Of a stretch of 64,000 bases of DNA, positions 7,996-17,101 are shown one piece after another. The notes beneath the pieces were generated by a model. The model did not search any database. It saw only the letters and a program-made list of their open reading frames with translations, and was not told the origin of the DNA. The position numbers were made by a program, and so were the translations under genes. The stretch spans positions 310,001 to 374,000 of the forward strand of contig NZ_JAMZMJ010000002.1 in NCBI RefSeq assembly GCF_024714495.1, given 5' to 3'. The stretch comes from Marinoscillum pacificum. GTDB lineage: Bacteria; Bacteroidota; Bacteroidia; Cytophagales; Cyclobacteriaceae. Every line of letters starts with the position of its first letter. Positions within the stretch are counted from its first letter, which is position 1.

Positions 7996-8802
7996 ATGAT
8001 TTCCGATTTCATTACTTTGATTTCGGAAACTTTTCAGAAAAGGCTAATGGATAAAGAAGAGCTAATAAACCTATTTAAAATACTCTCAGAAAAAACTAAA
8101 GAAGAACTGAGTCACTCCGGCTTTAACAATATGGAATCTAAATTGGAATTTAAACTGAGCAGTAAATTCCTTTACACTAAGTATAGTGAGGCCATAAAGA
8201 CACAAGATGAGTTTATCACAATACAAGAAAACAGAAAGAAAGCACTACTCAATGCTGCAGGGTTCAAAAATTATAATGATTATAAAGCCTTTCTTGAAAA
8301 CCCAATCCACGAAGTGCTTAAAAGCTGCTTTGGAACCTGGGTTTCTTATGTGCGTCAAAATAGCCTGGACGGCATCATTTATCAATCGCCGGTTGAAATC
8401 TTCGAAGAAGGATCAAAAGCTTACTTTAAACTCAGAGGTCCGAATACCACATACTCTGGAGAAATCACCTATTCAAATGGCTGTTTAACTACTCTATTCA
8501 CAGGCGCTAGCGGCAAAACTTTTCACCATATCTATAAAATAGGAAACAGAAAGAACCCAATAGTATTGCAAGGAATTTATTCAGGAATCTCAACAGCGGA
8601 TGATCCAATCGGAGGACGAGCGGTATTAAGTCGTTCAGATCAAAACTTTGATATTCTCGAAAATCGAGAGCTGAGAGTTGAAGAATTAAAAACATCAGCA
8701 AAAGAACTAGATCAGGGAATCTCTATATACTTTGGTCAGTATGAAAAAAACAACTTGAGACTGAACCCCATCATATCCTTTAGCGCTCAAGACTTGAAGT
8801 AA
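7996..8802 (+). CDS. Hypothetical protein
   Basis: The frame is open from a TTG at 7990, but the ATG at 7996 is the better start, giving 268 residues. The first 110 residues are helical and charged; the remainder looks beta-rich (VEIFEEGSKAYFKLRGPN, ITYSNGCLTTLFTG, VLQGIYSGISTADDP). There is no signal peptide, membrane helix or catalytic motif that I recognise. It is a single gene followed by a repeat-like intergenic region; codon use looks like that of its neighbours. Confidence 0.6.
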   Translation: MISDFITLISETFQKRLMDKEELINLFKILSEKTKEELSHSGFNNMESKLEFKLSSKFLYTKYSEAIKTQDEFITIQENRKKALLNAAGFKNYNDYKAFLENPIHEVLKSCFGTWVSYVRQNSLDGIIYQSPVEIFEEGSKAYFKLRGPNTTYSGEITYSNGCLTTLFTGASGKTFHHIYKIGNRKNPIVLQGIYSGISTADDPIGGRAVLSRSDQNFDILENRELRVEELKTSAKELDQGISIYFGQYEKNNLRLNPIISFSAQDLK

Positions 8803-8947
8803 TAGCCTTCGTAAAGTAATTCCTTATCAAATTTCACCTTTGTAGAACAAAAGTCTAACACACTCCGTATACTTATTCTACAAAAGCGAAACAACTATGC
8901 AACGCACTGTCAGTTCAGAAGATTCTATGGAAGCTTCTCATGCCTCG

Positions 8948-9066
8948 CTATTAATTTAAGTCCATCATAGAAAGTCCTTCTCTTTTAGGAGGCGCACGGC
9001 TAGTGAGGATTTAGGAGCGTAAGGCCAGGATGAGGCCTTATCAAAACAGACCACTTAAATTAATAG
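8948..9066. repeat. MITE-like element with 14-bp perfect terminal inverted repeats
   Basis: CTATTAATTTAAGT at 8948-8961 is repeated perfectly in inverted orientation at 9053-9066, enclosing 91 bases. The interior holds two diverged copies of a unit beginning TTTAGGAG and ending in GAGGA or GATGAGG (about 8985-9035). It ends some 50 bases before the PadR start at 9118. It may be a small non-autonomous element or a structured leader. The 8803-8947 stretch shows nothing else. Confidence 0.5.
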
Positions 9067-9117
9067 TCTTGACTAATCACAAACTGGCAAAATTTTGAAT
9101 TACCAAACGATAAACCT

Positions 9118-9471
9118 ATGAAGGGATCCCAACTTGGAGAATTTGAAGAAATCATTTTATTGCTGATTGCAGTCATGCAAGAAGATGCCTATGGCTTGGC
9201 CATTCAGGAGCGATTTCAGGAGCAAACTGGTAGATCTGCTGCTATTGGTGCGGTGCACTCAGCACTTAATAGGCTGGAAGAAAAAGGCTTTGTAGAATCT
9301 CAACTTGCAGAGGCTACTGCCGAGCGAGGTGGAAGACGCAAACGCATCTTCTCTATGACACTGGCTGGAAAGAATGCGCTGCAAGTAAGCAAAGACTTGC
9401 GCAATAATCTTTGGGACCAAATCCCAGACTATGGCTTTGAAGGACTAAAAGCTGTTTTGTTGTGGCGATGA
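9118..9471 (+). CDS. PadR-family transcriptional regulator
   Basis: 117 residues with the PadR winged-helix pattern: LGEFEEIILLLIAVMQEDAYG, then GAVHSALNRLEEKGFVES (recognition helix) and ERGGRRKRIFSMTLAGK (wing). PadR regulators usually repress the adjacent transporter genes and their own promoter in response to small molecules. The stop overlaps the start of the permease gene (ATGA), so the two are one operon. Upstream (9085-9113) two loosely similar AATnAC-type boxes may be its operator, but they are weaker than those of the other PadR genes in this window. Confidence 0.88.
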   Translation: MKGSQLGEFEEIILLLIAVMQEDAYGLAIQERFQEQTGRSAAIGAVHSALNRLEEKGFVESQLAEATAERGGRRKRIFSMTLAGKNALQVSKDLRNNLWDQIPDYGFEGLKAVLLWR

Positions 9472-12101
9472 ATTCGCACAAAACCACCCTTCCCGAACGA
9501 CTCATTTTGTGGCTCTGTAAACCTCGATTTGCTGAGGAAATACTAGGCGACCTGGAAGAATACCGCTTTCGTCTCAACGAAAGAAACTCAAAATTCAAAA
9601 CACTCAAATACTGGTATCAGCCGGTACTTTTCATCAGACTGTATGCCCTGAAATCACCTTTTAAAAGATCAAACACTCAATCTATGTTAAACATGAACTT
9701 AAAAATTGCGGTTCGCAGCCTGAAACGAGAGAAATTCTACTCGTTCATCAACATATTCGGGCTTGCACTTGGTATCACTACTTGCCTCTTCATTGGCATG
9801 TTCATCAAAGATGAAATGAGCTATGACCAGCACTGGAAAAACTCGGACCGTATCTATCGAGCTGCGGCACATCTCAAGTTTATGGGCAATCAATTCGACA
9901 TGGCTGTTTCTCCTGCTCCTATGTGGGAAGCATTCGAAAAGGACTTTCCAGAAATAGAAGAAGCTGCCAGAATGCGAAGTTTGGATAATATCATTTTGGA
10001 ATTAGACAACAAGCGAATGGTGAAAGTGGCCAGTTTCGCCCACGCAGACCAGGAGGCTTTCAATATTTTTCAGTTCACCACACTTGCAGGCACATTGGAC
10101 CTCTCTGAACCCAACACTGTGGTGGTTTCAGAAAGTACTGCAAAACAACTTTATGGAGTAAACGAATCCCTTGACAAAACGATCAAGTTCTATGATCAAA
10201 CCTATGTCATCAAAGGAGTTTACAAAGACATTCCGGAGAACTCACACTTCCATTATGCTATGTTAGGCTCTATGGCCAATTGGGCAAACAGCACCAATAC
10301 CGAATGGGGTAGTAACAACTTTAGAACTTACTTCCTACTGCATGAAGGGGTGGATTATCAGGTGCTGTATGAAAAATTCAAGACGGTGTATCCTAAGTAT
10401 TTTGGTCCGATGCTAGCGGAACATAGTGATACAAATTGGGAGCAATTTCTGGAAAGCGGTTCTTATGTAGATTATGAGTTACAGCCTTTAGAAAGTATTC
10501 ATTTGCACTCAGACCTCTCTTATGAAATAGAACCAAATGGAAGCTTTCAGTACATTATTCTATTTGGAGCAGCAGGGCTATTCGTCTTGATCATTGCCTG
10601 CATCAATTTCATGAATATTTCTACCGCGCGATCATCTACACGAGCTAAAGAAGTAGGCATGCGCAAAGTACTCGGCTCAAGAAAATCATTCCTTGTCAAT
10701 CAGTTCATGATTGAGTCGCTGCTCAATGCCATCGTTGCAGCATTGATAGCTACCATCGCTGTTTATCTGTTACTTCCGTTCTTCAATCAACTTACTGGCA
10801 AAAGCTTATCTAATCCCTATTTTGGAGATTTGTTCCTATTCCCCTGGGCGATTGGAGGAACCATCATCGTAGGAATTTTAGCAGGAATTTATCCAGCATT
10901 TTTCCTATCCAGTTTCAAACCACTCAAAGTACTAAAAGGAGAATTACGACTTGGTGTTAAGAGCGGTTGGATGAGAAACACCCTGGTAGTGGTCCAGTTT
11001 AGTGCTTCCATCATTCTCATTTTTGGAGCAGTGGTAATAGGATCACAATTAAAATACATCCAAAGCAAATCACTAGGCTTTTCCAAAGATCAGGTGCTAA
11101 TCCTCAGAAACACCTACTTAATGGGTGATAAAGTGGAAGCATTTAAAAAGGAAGTTAAAAATCAACCTTCTGTCATCAATGCCACAACCACCTCCTTCCT
11201 TCCAACAGGAAACAGCAGATCAGACTCCCCTTTACTGCCGAAAGAATCAACAACAACAGAAGAAATGGTCAGTTTACAAATTTGGGGTGTAGATGAAGAT
11301 TATATTCCTACGCTCGACATTAACCTGATCGATGGTAGAAACTTTGATGAAAATCTGGCTACTGATTCCAATGCCGTCATTCTCAATCAGGCTGCATTGG
11401 ACAAGTTCGGATTTGAAAACCCAGTAGGACAACAGCTAAAAACAATCAATGGGTTTCAAGTCTGGGGAATGAAGGAATTCAAAGTGATTGGGGTCATGGA
11501 CAATTTTCATTTCGATAGCTTCAAGTCCAATATAGACCCTATGGTCCTGATCAATGTAAACTCTACTGGTAATATCGCTATTCGGTATGATGCACAACAA
11601 ACTACTGATCTTATTGCGCATCTCGAAACACTTTGGAGCGAATTCAATGCGAATGTTCCTTTTGAGTACACCTTTATGGATCAGGAATTTGAAGCGAAAT
11701 ATGATTCGGAACAGAAACTAGGAACACTTTTCACCATCTTTTCTGGATTAGCGATTTTCATTGCATGTCTCGGCTTATTTGGGCTTGCGGCTTTCACAAC
11801 CGATCAGCGTAAAAAAGAGCTGGGAATCAGAAAGGTATTGGGAGCCTCTCTCCCACAGCTAATGGTGAAACAACTATCAGGTTATACCAAGCTATTGTTA
11901 GTTGCAGTGACCTTATCACTACCAATTGGCATCTATTTGATGTCTGGTTGGCTGGACAACTTCGCCTATCGAACCGGAATTAATTTTCTGATGGTTGTCG
12001 TACCAATCATGCTAGTGCTATTCCTCGCCTGGTTTACCGTGAGCATCATCTCCTACAAAGCCGCCGTACAAAACCCGGTTAAGAATTTAAAATACGAGTA
12101 A
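9468..12101 (+). CDS. ABC transporter permease, FtsX/MacB type with N-terminal prefix domain
   Basis: 877 residues. I use the ATG at 9468 (ATGA overlap with the PadR stop) instead of the upstream GTG at 9462. The first ~75 residues form the 'permease prefix' region seen in Cytophagales (LILWLCKPRFAEEILGDLEE). Then come two MacB periplasmic-core/FtsX units: a first membrane helix near FGLALGITTCLFIGMF, an FtsX block with ARSSTRAKEVGMRKVLGS, a second core, and a second FtsX block with RKKELGIRKVLGASLPQL. No ATPase gene is adjacent, so it must use one encoded elsewhere or act as a mechanotransducing complex. The substrate is unknown. Confidence 0.88.
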   Translation: MNSHKTTLPERLILWLCKPRFAEEILGDLEEYRFRLNERNSKFKTLKYWYQPVLFIRLYALKSPFKRSNTQSMLNMNLKIAVRSLKREKFYSFINIFGLALGITTCLFIGMFIKDEMSYDQHWKNSDRIYRAAAHLKFMGNQFDMAVSPAPMWEAFEKDFPEIEEAARMRSLDNIILELDNKRMVKVASFAHADQEAFNIFQFTTLAGTLDLSEPNTVVVSESTAKQLYGVNESLDKTIKFYDQTYVIKGVYKDIPENSHFHYAMLGSMANWANSTNTEWGSNNFRTYFLLHEGVDYQVLYEKFKTVYPKYFGPMLAEHSDTNWEQFLESGSYVDYELQPLESIHLHSDLSYEIEPNGSFQYIILFGAAGLFVLIIACINFMNISTARSSTRAKEVGMRKVLGSRKSFLVNQFMIESLLNAIVAALIATIAVYLLLPFFNQLTGKSLSNPYFGDLFLFPWAIGGTIIVGILAGIYPAFFLSSFKPLKVLKGELRLGVKSGWMRNTLVVVQFSASIILIFGAVVIGSQLKYIQSKSLGFSKDQVLILRNTYLMGDKVEAFKKEVKNQPSVINATTTSFLPTGNSRSDSPLLPKESTTTEEMVSLQIWGVDEDYIPTLDINLIDGRNFDENLATDSNAVILNQAALDKFGFENPVGQQLKTINGFQVWGMKEFKVIGVMDNFHFDSFKSNIDPMVLINVNSTGNIAIRYDAQQTTDLIAHLETLWSEFNANVPFEYTFMDQEFEAKYDSEQKLGTLFTIFSGLAIFIACLGLFGLAAFTTDQRKKELGIRKVLGASLPQLMVKQLSGYTKLLLVAVTLSLPIGIYLMSGWLDNFAYRTGINFLMVVVPIMLVLFLAWFTVSIISYKAAVQNPVKNLKYE

Positions 12102-12109
12102 GAATAATG

Positions 12110-12139
12110 AAGCTCTCTCAATCTTGAGGGAGCTTTTTC
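12110..12139 (+). terminator. Rho-independent terminator after the first permease
   Basis: Stem AAGCTCTCTCA (12110-12120) and TGAGGGAGCTT (12125-12135), loop ATCT, followed by TTTCT. It lies 9 bases after the permease stop. Confidence 0.8.
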
Positions 12140-12162
12140 TATGAATTCTATAGCCTCACTAG

Positions 12163-12352
12163 TCCTCAATGCGAACAATTGAAACAATCTAAAAAATGGA
12201 TCTGGCTCCCTTTAGGGTTAGGGGTAAAACAGGTCCATTTAACTCCATTTCCCAACTCACTTCCAAGCATGAGATCACTTCGCTTTGCTCGTGATGACGT
12301 TTTATTGAGTTGTTGTCTTAGCCGTCATTGAACGTAGTGAAGCAATCTTAAG
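12163..12352. repeat. Composite palindromic repeat, copy 1
   Basis: About 190 bases: a GCGAACAATTGAAACAATCT box, a 41-base module (12197-12237) bounded by TGGATCTG and CAGGTCCA, then GATCACTTCGCTTTGCTCG (left arm, from 12273) and a CGTCATTGAACGTAGTGAAG box (right arm, from 12323). The two arms are imperfect inverted copies of each other. The same order recurs in copies 2 and 3. Confidence 0.75.
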
Positions 12353-12422
12353 TATAGAAGAAAGGAATATCATTCAGCTGAAAGACTACCTTAAAGTTCA
12401 CTTAGTCAAAAATATTCCAAGA

Positions 12423-12612
12423 CGTCATTGTGAACAATTGAAATAATCTAACAAATGGATCTGGCTCCCTTTAGGGTCAGGGGTAAAACAGATCCATTTA
12501 ACTCCATTTCCCAACTCACTTCCAAGTGTGAGATCACTTCGCTCTGCTCGTGATGACGTTTTCCCAGTAATTACCAATTCGTCATTGCGAACGCAGTGAA
12601 GCAATCTTAAGA
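12423..12612. repeat. Composite palindromic repeat, copy 2
   Basis: Same order and near-identical length as copy 1: a CGTCATTGTGAACAATTG box at 12423, the 41-base module at 12456-12496, the left arm at 12530-12558 and the right arm at 12580-12611. A degenerate extra left arm follows near 12650. The short minus-strand ORF 12425-12628 falls entirely inside the repeat and is not a gene. Confidence 0.75.
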
Positions 12613-12718
12613 CTAGAAGAACGGCCATCTGTAACCATCACTTGAAGTTGGATCACTTCAGTCTGCTCATTATGATACTGAATATTCGATAACCCTATGC
12701 TCTGAACTATTATACCAA

Positions 12719-13018
12719 TTACCATTTAGACACTTCTTCAAAAAGATCACGCCAATCAGGGTTGATAGAATTGATTAGATCTACCTTTTTCTTTCTTGAA
12801 CCTGCCTTCAATTGTTTTTCACGTGCAATAGCTTCTTCTATTGTTGCCAATGCTTCATAGTAAACCAACTTATTTAAATTATAGCGAGCAGTAAAACTCG
12901 TGGGGTTACTCTTTAATCTATGCTCCATTATTCTGGAATATAAATCTGAGGTTACTCCTATGTACAAAGTAGTATGATGATGATTCGTAAGAATATACAC
13001 AACTCCCCCTTTTACCAT
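12719..13018 (-). CDS. GIY-YIG nuclease domain protein (YhbQ/UPF0213-like)
   Basis: 99 residues, the usual size of the single-domain GIY-YIG family. VVYILTN at residues 6-12 and LYIGVTSDLYSRIMEH at 18-33 give the GIY and YIG halves with the conserved Arg; NLNKLVYYE and the helix IEEAIAREKQLK complete the fold, with Glu in the metal-binding position. These proteins are predicted DNA endonucleases of unclear role. Members are present in many copies in Bacteroidota genomes. The gene lies alone in about 1.6 kb of composite palindromic repeats on both sides, which suggests a link between nuclease and repeats; that is inference. Confidence 0.88.
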   Translation of the reverse strand: MVKGGVVYILTNHHHTTLYIGVTSDLYSRIMEHRLKSNPTSFTARYNLNKLVYYEALATIEEAIAREKQLKAGSRKKKVDLINSINPDWRDLFEEVSKW

Positions 13019-13137
13019 ACTATTGAAGTTAACGCTTGTGATTGAATAAACAAAGTCTTCTTAGCCTGGGAACTAATGCAATCATACAAGTACAAAAGCA
13101 CACCAATTGATTATAAATTCAATTCACTCCTAAGCGT

Positions 13138-13284
13138 GAGATCACTTCGTTTTACTCGAAATCACACTGTACCCTGTATTTAAATCGTCATTGCGAACGT
13201 AGTGAAGCAATCTTAAGTATAGAAGTAATGTAATCGTTGCTTTTCACTTAGCGTTGGATCACTTCGATCTGCTCCTGAATACGC
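13138..13284. repeat. Degenerate palindromic repeat arms
   Basis: Left-type arm at 13138-13168 (GAGATCACTTCGTTTTACTC), intact right arm at 13186-13217 (starts CGTCATTGCGAACGTAG), and another left-type arm at 13256-13284. There is no 41-base module between them, so this is a reduced copy of the composite repeat. It lies just upstream of the GIY-YIG gene. Confidence 0.65.
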
Positions 13285-13304
13285 TTACCGAGTAAATGTT
13301 TATC

Positions 13305-13496
13305 CCATCATTGCGAACAAGAGAAAGAATCTAAATAATGGACCTGGCTCCCTTTAGGGTCAGGGGTAAAACAGGTCCAATTATCTCCGTCTTCCAACAC
13401 ATTTCTTGGGGTTAGATCACTTCGTTACACTCGTCATGACGTTTTAGCGAGAAATCTTTAACCCGTCATTGCGAACGTAGTGAAGCAATCTTAAGT
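13305..13496. repeat. Composite palindromic repeat, copy 3
   Basis: CATTGCGAACAAGAGAAAG box at 13308, 41-base module at 13339-13379 with perfect 8-bp ends (TGGACCTG and CAGGTCCA), left arm at 13413-13441, right arm at 13464-13495. Confidence 0.75.
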
Positions 13497-13532
13497 ATGG
13501 AAGTAAAGTAATCGATGTTTTTCGCTTTGCGT

Positions 13533-13655
13533 GAGATCACTTCGTTTTACTCGTGATGACGCTTTACCCTGTAATCAATTCGCCATTGCGAACAAGAGAA
13601 ATAATCTAACAAATGGATCTGGCTCCCTTTAGGGTTAGAGGCAAAACAGGTTCAC
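13533..13655. repeat. Composite palindromic repeat, truncated copy 4
   Basis: A left arm at 13533-13561, a box at 13581-13608 (CGCCATTGCGAACAAGAG) and the 41-base module at 13614-13654. The expected following arm pair is missing; the array ends 130 bases before the M16 protease gene. Confidence 0.65.
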
Positions 13656-13783
13656 CCCACCATTGACTACCAACTAATTAAGTAGTTCTACTTTCAACAT
13701 TTCAGTTAAATTGTCGTTAGCCTTTAAATAAACCTAACATTAACGCCTTCTAGGCATTAATGACTAACTAACAAAAATAGCTT

Positions 13784-16645
13784 ATGAAAAAACTACTCAT
13801 GATCACATCGATGGTTGCCATCGCAGTGACGAACTATGCACAAACCAAACTCATAGAGAAGGTGGAGCAAAAAGAAGGGAAAATTGTCATCCCTTACGAA
13901 AAGTACGAACTTGACAATGGCCTCACATTAATTATTCACGAAGACAAATCAGATCCGTTAGTTCATGTAGATGTCACATACCACGTAGGTTCTGCTCGTG
14001 AAGAGCTCAACAAATCTGGCTTTGCCCATTTCTTCGAACACATGATGTTTCAAGGCTCGGACAATGTAGCGGACGAAGAACATTTCAAAATAGTCAGTGA
14101 ATCGGGAGGTACCCTAAACGGAACTACAAACCGTGATAGAACGAACTATTTCGAAACACTTCCGAAGAATCAATTAGAAACAGCGCTATGGTTAGAAGCC
14201 GATCGCATGGGCTTCCTGCTGGATGCTGTGACTCAGAAGAAATTCGAAGTACAGAGAGAAACGGTTAAAAATGAAAAGGGTCAGAATTATGACAACAGCC
14301 CTTACGGACAGTGGAGAGAAATCAATGCCCGATCATTGTACCCTTACGGTCACCCGTACTCATGGTTGACCATCGGTATACTGGAAGACCTGGACAGAGT
14401 AGATGTTACTGACCTGAAGAAATTCTTCCTAAGATGGTATGGACCAAACAACGCCACTGTCACAGTGGGCGGAGATGTGGAAGTTGATGAAGTAATCAAA
14501 CTAGTAGAAAAATACTTTGGAAGCATTCCTAGAGGACCAGAAGTAGAACCATTGAAACTTGAGCCAGTCACCATTGACCAAGATCGTTATGTTTCTTACT
14601 ACGATAAAAACATTCGCTTCCCCGCACTTCTTGTGACCTTCCCTACCGTACCTCAATATCACCCAGACGAGCCTGCATTAGACTGTTTGGCAGAAATCAT
14701 TGGTACAGGAAGAAGTAGCTATTTCTACAAGTCATTTGTAGAGACACAGAAAGCGATTCAAGCAAGTGTGTTCAACAGCACGAGTGAGTTAGCTGGTGAG
14801 TTCACTATGTTCGTTTTACCGTTTCCAGGAAAATCCTTGAACGAGTTTGAAGATGAAATGAGAACTGCACTTCAGGAGTTTGAAAATAACGGAGTAAAAG
14901 ATGAAGACATTCAGAAATTCAAAGCTCGATACGAATCAAGAGCAGTGAATGGACTAGCTACGGTAAGTGGTAAAGTATCTCAATTGGCAGCATATGAAAC
15001 CTACACTGGCAACCCTAATTACATTCAAAAGGAGCTGGAGAAATACCGTGCAGTGACTAAAGAAGATGTCATGAGAGTGTACAACAAGTACATCAAAGGT
15101 AAGCCTGCCGTAATCCAGAGTGTTTTAGCATCTGAAGATGGTGAGCCGGCTAAACCAGACAACTTCACTCCACAATCAGAAGGTGACAATCCATTCCCAA
15201 CGACTGATTACAGCGGCCTGACTTATAATAAAGCTAAGGACAGTTTTGATAGAAGCGTAAAGCCTACTCCAGGCGCAAGCCCATTAGTTTCTGTACCCGA
15301 AGTTTGGACTGCCGAAACAAAGAATGGCATCAAAGTGATTGGTACTGAATCTAAAGAAATCCCTACTGTGGCAATTGAATTAACCATCAATGGTGGGCAC
15401 AAGTTAGAAGCCAATATGCTGGATAAATCAGGGTTAGCTGCAATGACAGCTTCCATGCTGACAGAGTCAACTAAGAACTACACAGCAGAGCAATTATCTG
15501 AAGAGCTACTGAAATTAGGTAGTAGTATTAATGCTTATGCAGATGATAATACGACGACTATTTCTGTTAGAACTCTGACAAAAAATCTAGACAAAACGAT
15601 CGCTTTGTTTGAAGAAGTGTTAAAACGTCCTGCTTTTACAGAAGCAGATTTTGAGCGAGTGAAAAAGCAGCAATTAGAAGGAGTAAAATCTCAAGAAAAA
15701 CAGCCAGCTTCTATCGCTAGCAATGTGTATAGACGTTTGATCTATGGAGATAACAACGTGTACTCTGTGCCTGCTTCTGGTATTGAGGAAACAGTATCAA
15801 ATATCACATTGGATGATGTAAAAAGTTTCTACACTAAATACTACTCACCTACTGTATCTGAATTGGTGATCGTGGGAGATGTTTCTAAAAAAGAAATCAT
15901 GCCTAAGTTGGAGTTCCTAAAATCCTGGGAAGCTAAAAATGTAACTATTCCAGATGCACAAGCTTCTACAGACATTGATAGAACTAAAATCTTCTTAGTA
16001 GATAAGGAATCAGCTCCACAGTCACAGATCAGAATCGGTTATTTAACAGATATGACTTATGATGCCACAGGAGAGTATTTTGAGAATTACCTGATGAACT
16101 ATAATCTGGGTGGCGCATTCAACAGTCGCATCAATCTAAACCTGAGAGAAGATAAGGGGTATACATATGGAGCTCGATCTTACTTCAGCAGTGATGATGA
16201 TCCAGGTCCATATACTGCTAGTGCAGGTGTGAGAGCGAATGTGACTGACTCTGCGGTGGCTGAATTCATGTATGAGATCAAACTGTATGCTGATAAAGGA
16301 ATTGATGAAAGTGATCTATCATTCATGAAAAATTCTATCGGTCAAAGAGAATCCAGGTCATATGAAGCCCCATGGCAAAAGACAGGATTCTTGAGAAGAA
16401 TAGTGCATTATGATTTGGATACAGATTATGTCAAACAGCAAAATAAGATCATCAATAACATGACTGTGGATCGCATTAACGAATTAGCGAAGGAAAACTT
16501 ACCTTATGATCAGATGAACATCGTGGTGGTAGGTGATAAAGCTAGTATCGAAGAAGGTTTGGCAAGACTAGGATATGACATCATCTATGTGGATGAAAAA
16601 GGAAATATTCTGGAAGACAACACCAAAATAGACACATCTAAATAA
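13784..16645 (+). CDS. M16 family zinc metalloprotease (insulinase-like), two-domain
   Basis: 953 residues with an SPI signal (cleavage near Gln20), so it is periplasmic. The inverted zinc motif HFFEH (82-86) lies in SGFAHFFEHMMFQGS, with the downstream Glu supplied by the VQRETVKNEKGQ helix. The second half (from about residue 500) is the inactive-type M16 domain; it ends with the LREDKGYTYGARS region that helps form the substrate chamber. Such PqqL/pitrilysin-like enzymes degrade peptides, often after their import through the outer membrane. Monocistronic, bounded by a repeat array upstream and a strong terminator downstream. Confidence 0.93.
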   Translation: MKKLLMITSMVAIAVTNYAQTKLIEKVEQKEGKIVIPYEKYELDNGLTLIIHEDKSDPLVHVDVTYHVGSAREELNKSGFAHFFEHMMFQGSDNVADEEHFKIVSESGGTLNGTTNRDRTNYFETLPKNQLETALWLEADRMGFLLDAVTQKKFEVQRETVKNEKGQNYDNSPYGQWREINARSLYPYGHPYSWLTIGILEDLDRVDVTDLKKFFLRWYGPNNATVTVGGDVEVDEVIKLVEKYFGSIPRGPEVEPLKLEPVTIDQDRYVSYYDKNIRFPALLVTFPTVPQYHPDEPALDCLAEIIGTGRSSYFYKSFVETQKAIQASVFNSTSELAGEFTMFVLPFPGKSLNEFEDEMRTALQEFENNGVKDEDIQKFKARYESRAVNGLATVSGKVSQLAAYETYTGNPNYIQKELEKYRAVTKEDVMRVYNKYIKGKPAVIQSVLASEDGEPAKPDNFTPQSEGDNPFPTTDYSGLTYNKAKDSFDRSVKPTPGASPLVSVPEVWTAETKNGIKVIGTESKEIPTVAIELTINGGHKLEANMLDKSGLAAMTASMLTESTKNYTAEQLSEELLKLGSSINAYADDNTTTISVRTLTKNLDKTIALFEEVLKRPAFTEADFERVKKQQLEGVKSQEKQPASIASNVYRRLIYGDNNVYSVPASGIEETVSNITLDDVKSFYTKYYSPTVSELVIVGDVSKKEIMPKLEFLKSWEAKNVTIPDAQASTDIDRTKIFLVDKESAPQSQIRIGYLTDMTYDATGEYFENYLMNYNLGGAFNSRINLNLREDKGYTYGARSYFSSDDDPGPYTASAGVRANVTDSAVAEFMYEIKLYADKGIDESDLSFMKNSIGQRESRSYEAPWQKTGFLRRIVHYDLDTDYVKQQNKIINNMTVDRINELAKENLPYDQMNIVVVGDKASIEEGLARLGYDIIYVDEKGNILEDNTKIDTSK

Positions 16646-16663
16646 GAATCAACAACTTACATC

Positions 16664-16697
16664 AAATAGGCATCCACAAGTGGATGCCTATTTTTTT
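16664..16697 (+). terminator. Rho-independent terminator after M16 protease
   Basis: Perfect 14-bp stem AAATAGGCATCCAC (16664-16677) with its complement at 16680-16693, a 2-base loop, then a T run. Confidence 0.9.
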
Positions 16698-16708
16698 ATC
16701 CATATAAT

Positions 16709-16753
16709 ACTTACAAATACGAAGTTTATTTATTAAACTTACAAATACGAAGT
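16709..16753 (+). promoter_or_regulatory. Twin direct repeats, probable PadR operator
   Basis: ACTTACAAATACGAAGT occurs twice without mismatch (16709-16725 and 16737-16753), 28 bases apart, immediately before the PadR start at 16766. Each copy has palindromic ends (ACTT and AAGT), as expected for a dimeric winged-helix regulator. Autoregulation is inferred. Confidence 0.65.
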
Positions 16754-16765
16754 AAATAAAACTAC

Positions 16766-17101
16766 ATGAAAGGAACGAATCTTGGGGAATTTGAAGAGTT
16801 GATATTGCTGACAGTAGGCATCTTATATGACAATGCATACAGTGTGGCTATTCAGAAAGAATTGAATAAACAGACAGGGAGAAAAGTAACATTGAGTTCT
16901 GTACATGCGGCTGTTTATCGACTAGAGGAAAAAGGCTTACTAAACTCCAGAATGGGAGAAATGACTAGTGAGCGTGGCGGTAAACGTAAAAGAATATTCA
17001 CCATTTCTCAATCAGGCAAAGTAGCCCTGGATAAAGCTAACGATATCAGAAATCGTCTACGCGATCAGATCCCAACGATAGCTTTTGATCATTTATCATG
17101 A
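16766..17101 (+). CDS. PadR-family transcriptional regulator
   Basis: 111 residues, same architecture as the 9118 regulator: GEFEELILLTVGILYDNAYS, SSVHAAVYRLEEKGLLNS and ERGGKRKRIFTISQSGK. The stop overlaps the ATG of the next permease by 4 bases. Twin 17-bp direct repeats lie just upstream and are the likely binding site. The ligand is unknown. Confidence 0.9.
   Translation: MKGTNLGEFEELILLTVGILYDNAYSVAIQKELNKQTGRKVTLSSVHAAVYRLEEKGLLNSRMGEMTSERGGKRKRIFTISQSGKVALDKANDIRNRLRDQIPTIAFDHLS

Noticed and set aside
8803-8947. tRNA or small RNA in the gap before the MITE-like element
   Set aside because: No cloverleaf or stable stem was found; nothing supports an RNA gene.
12425-12628. 67-residue minus-strand ORF
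   Set aside because: It lies wholly inside composite repeat copy 2 and has repeat-derived sequence.
12163-13655. CRISPR array
   Set aside because: Repeats are palindromic composites of unequal spacing with no regular unique spacers and no cas genes.
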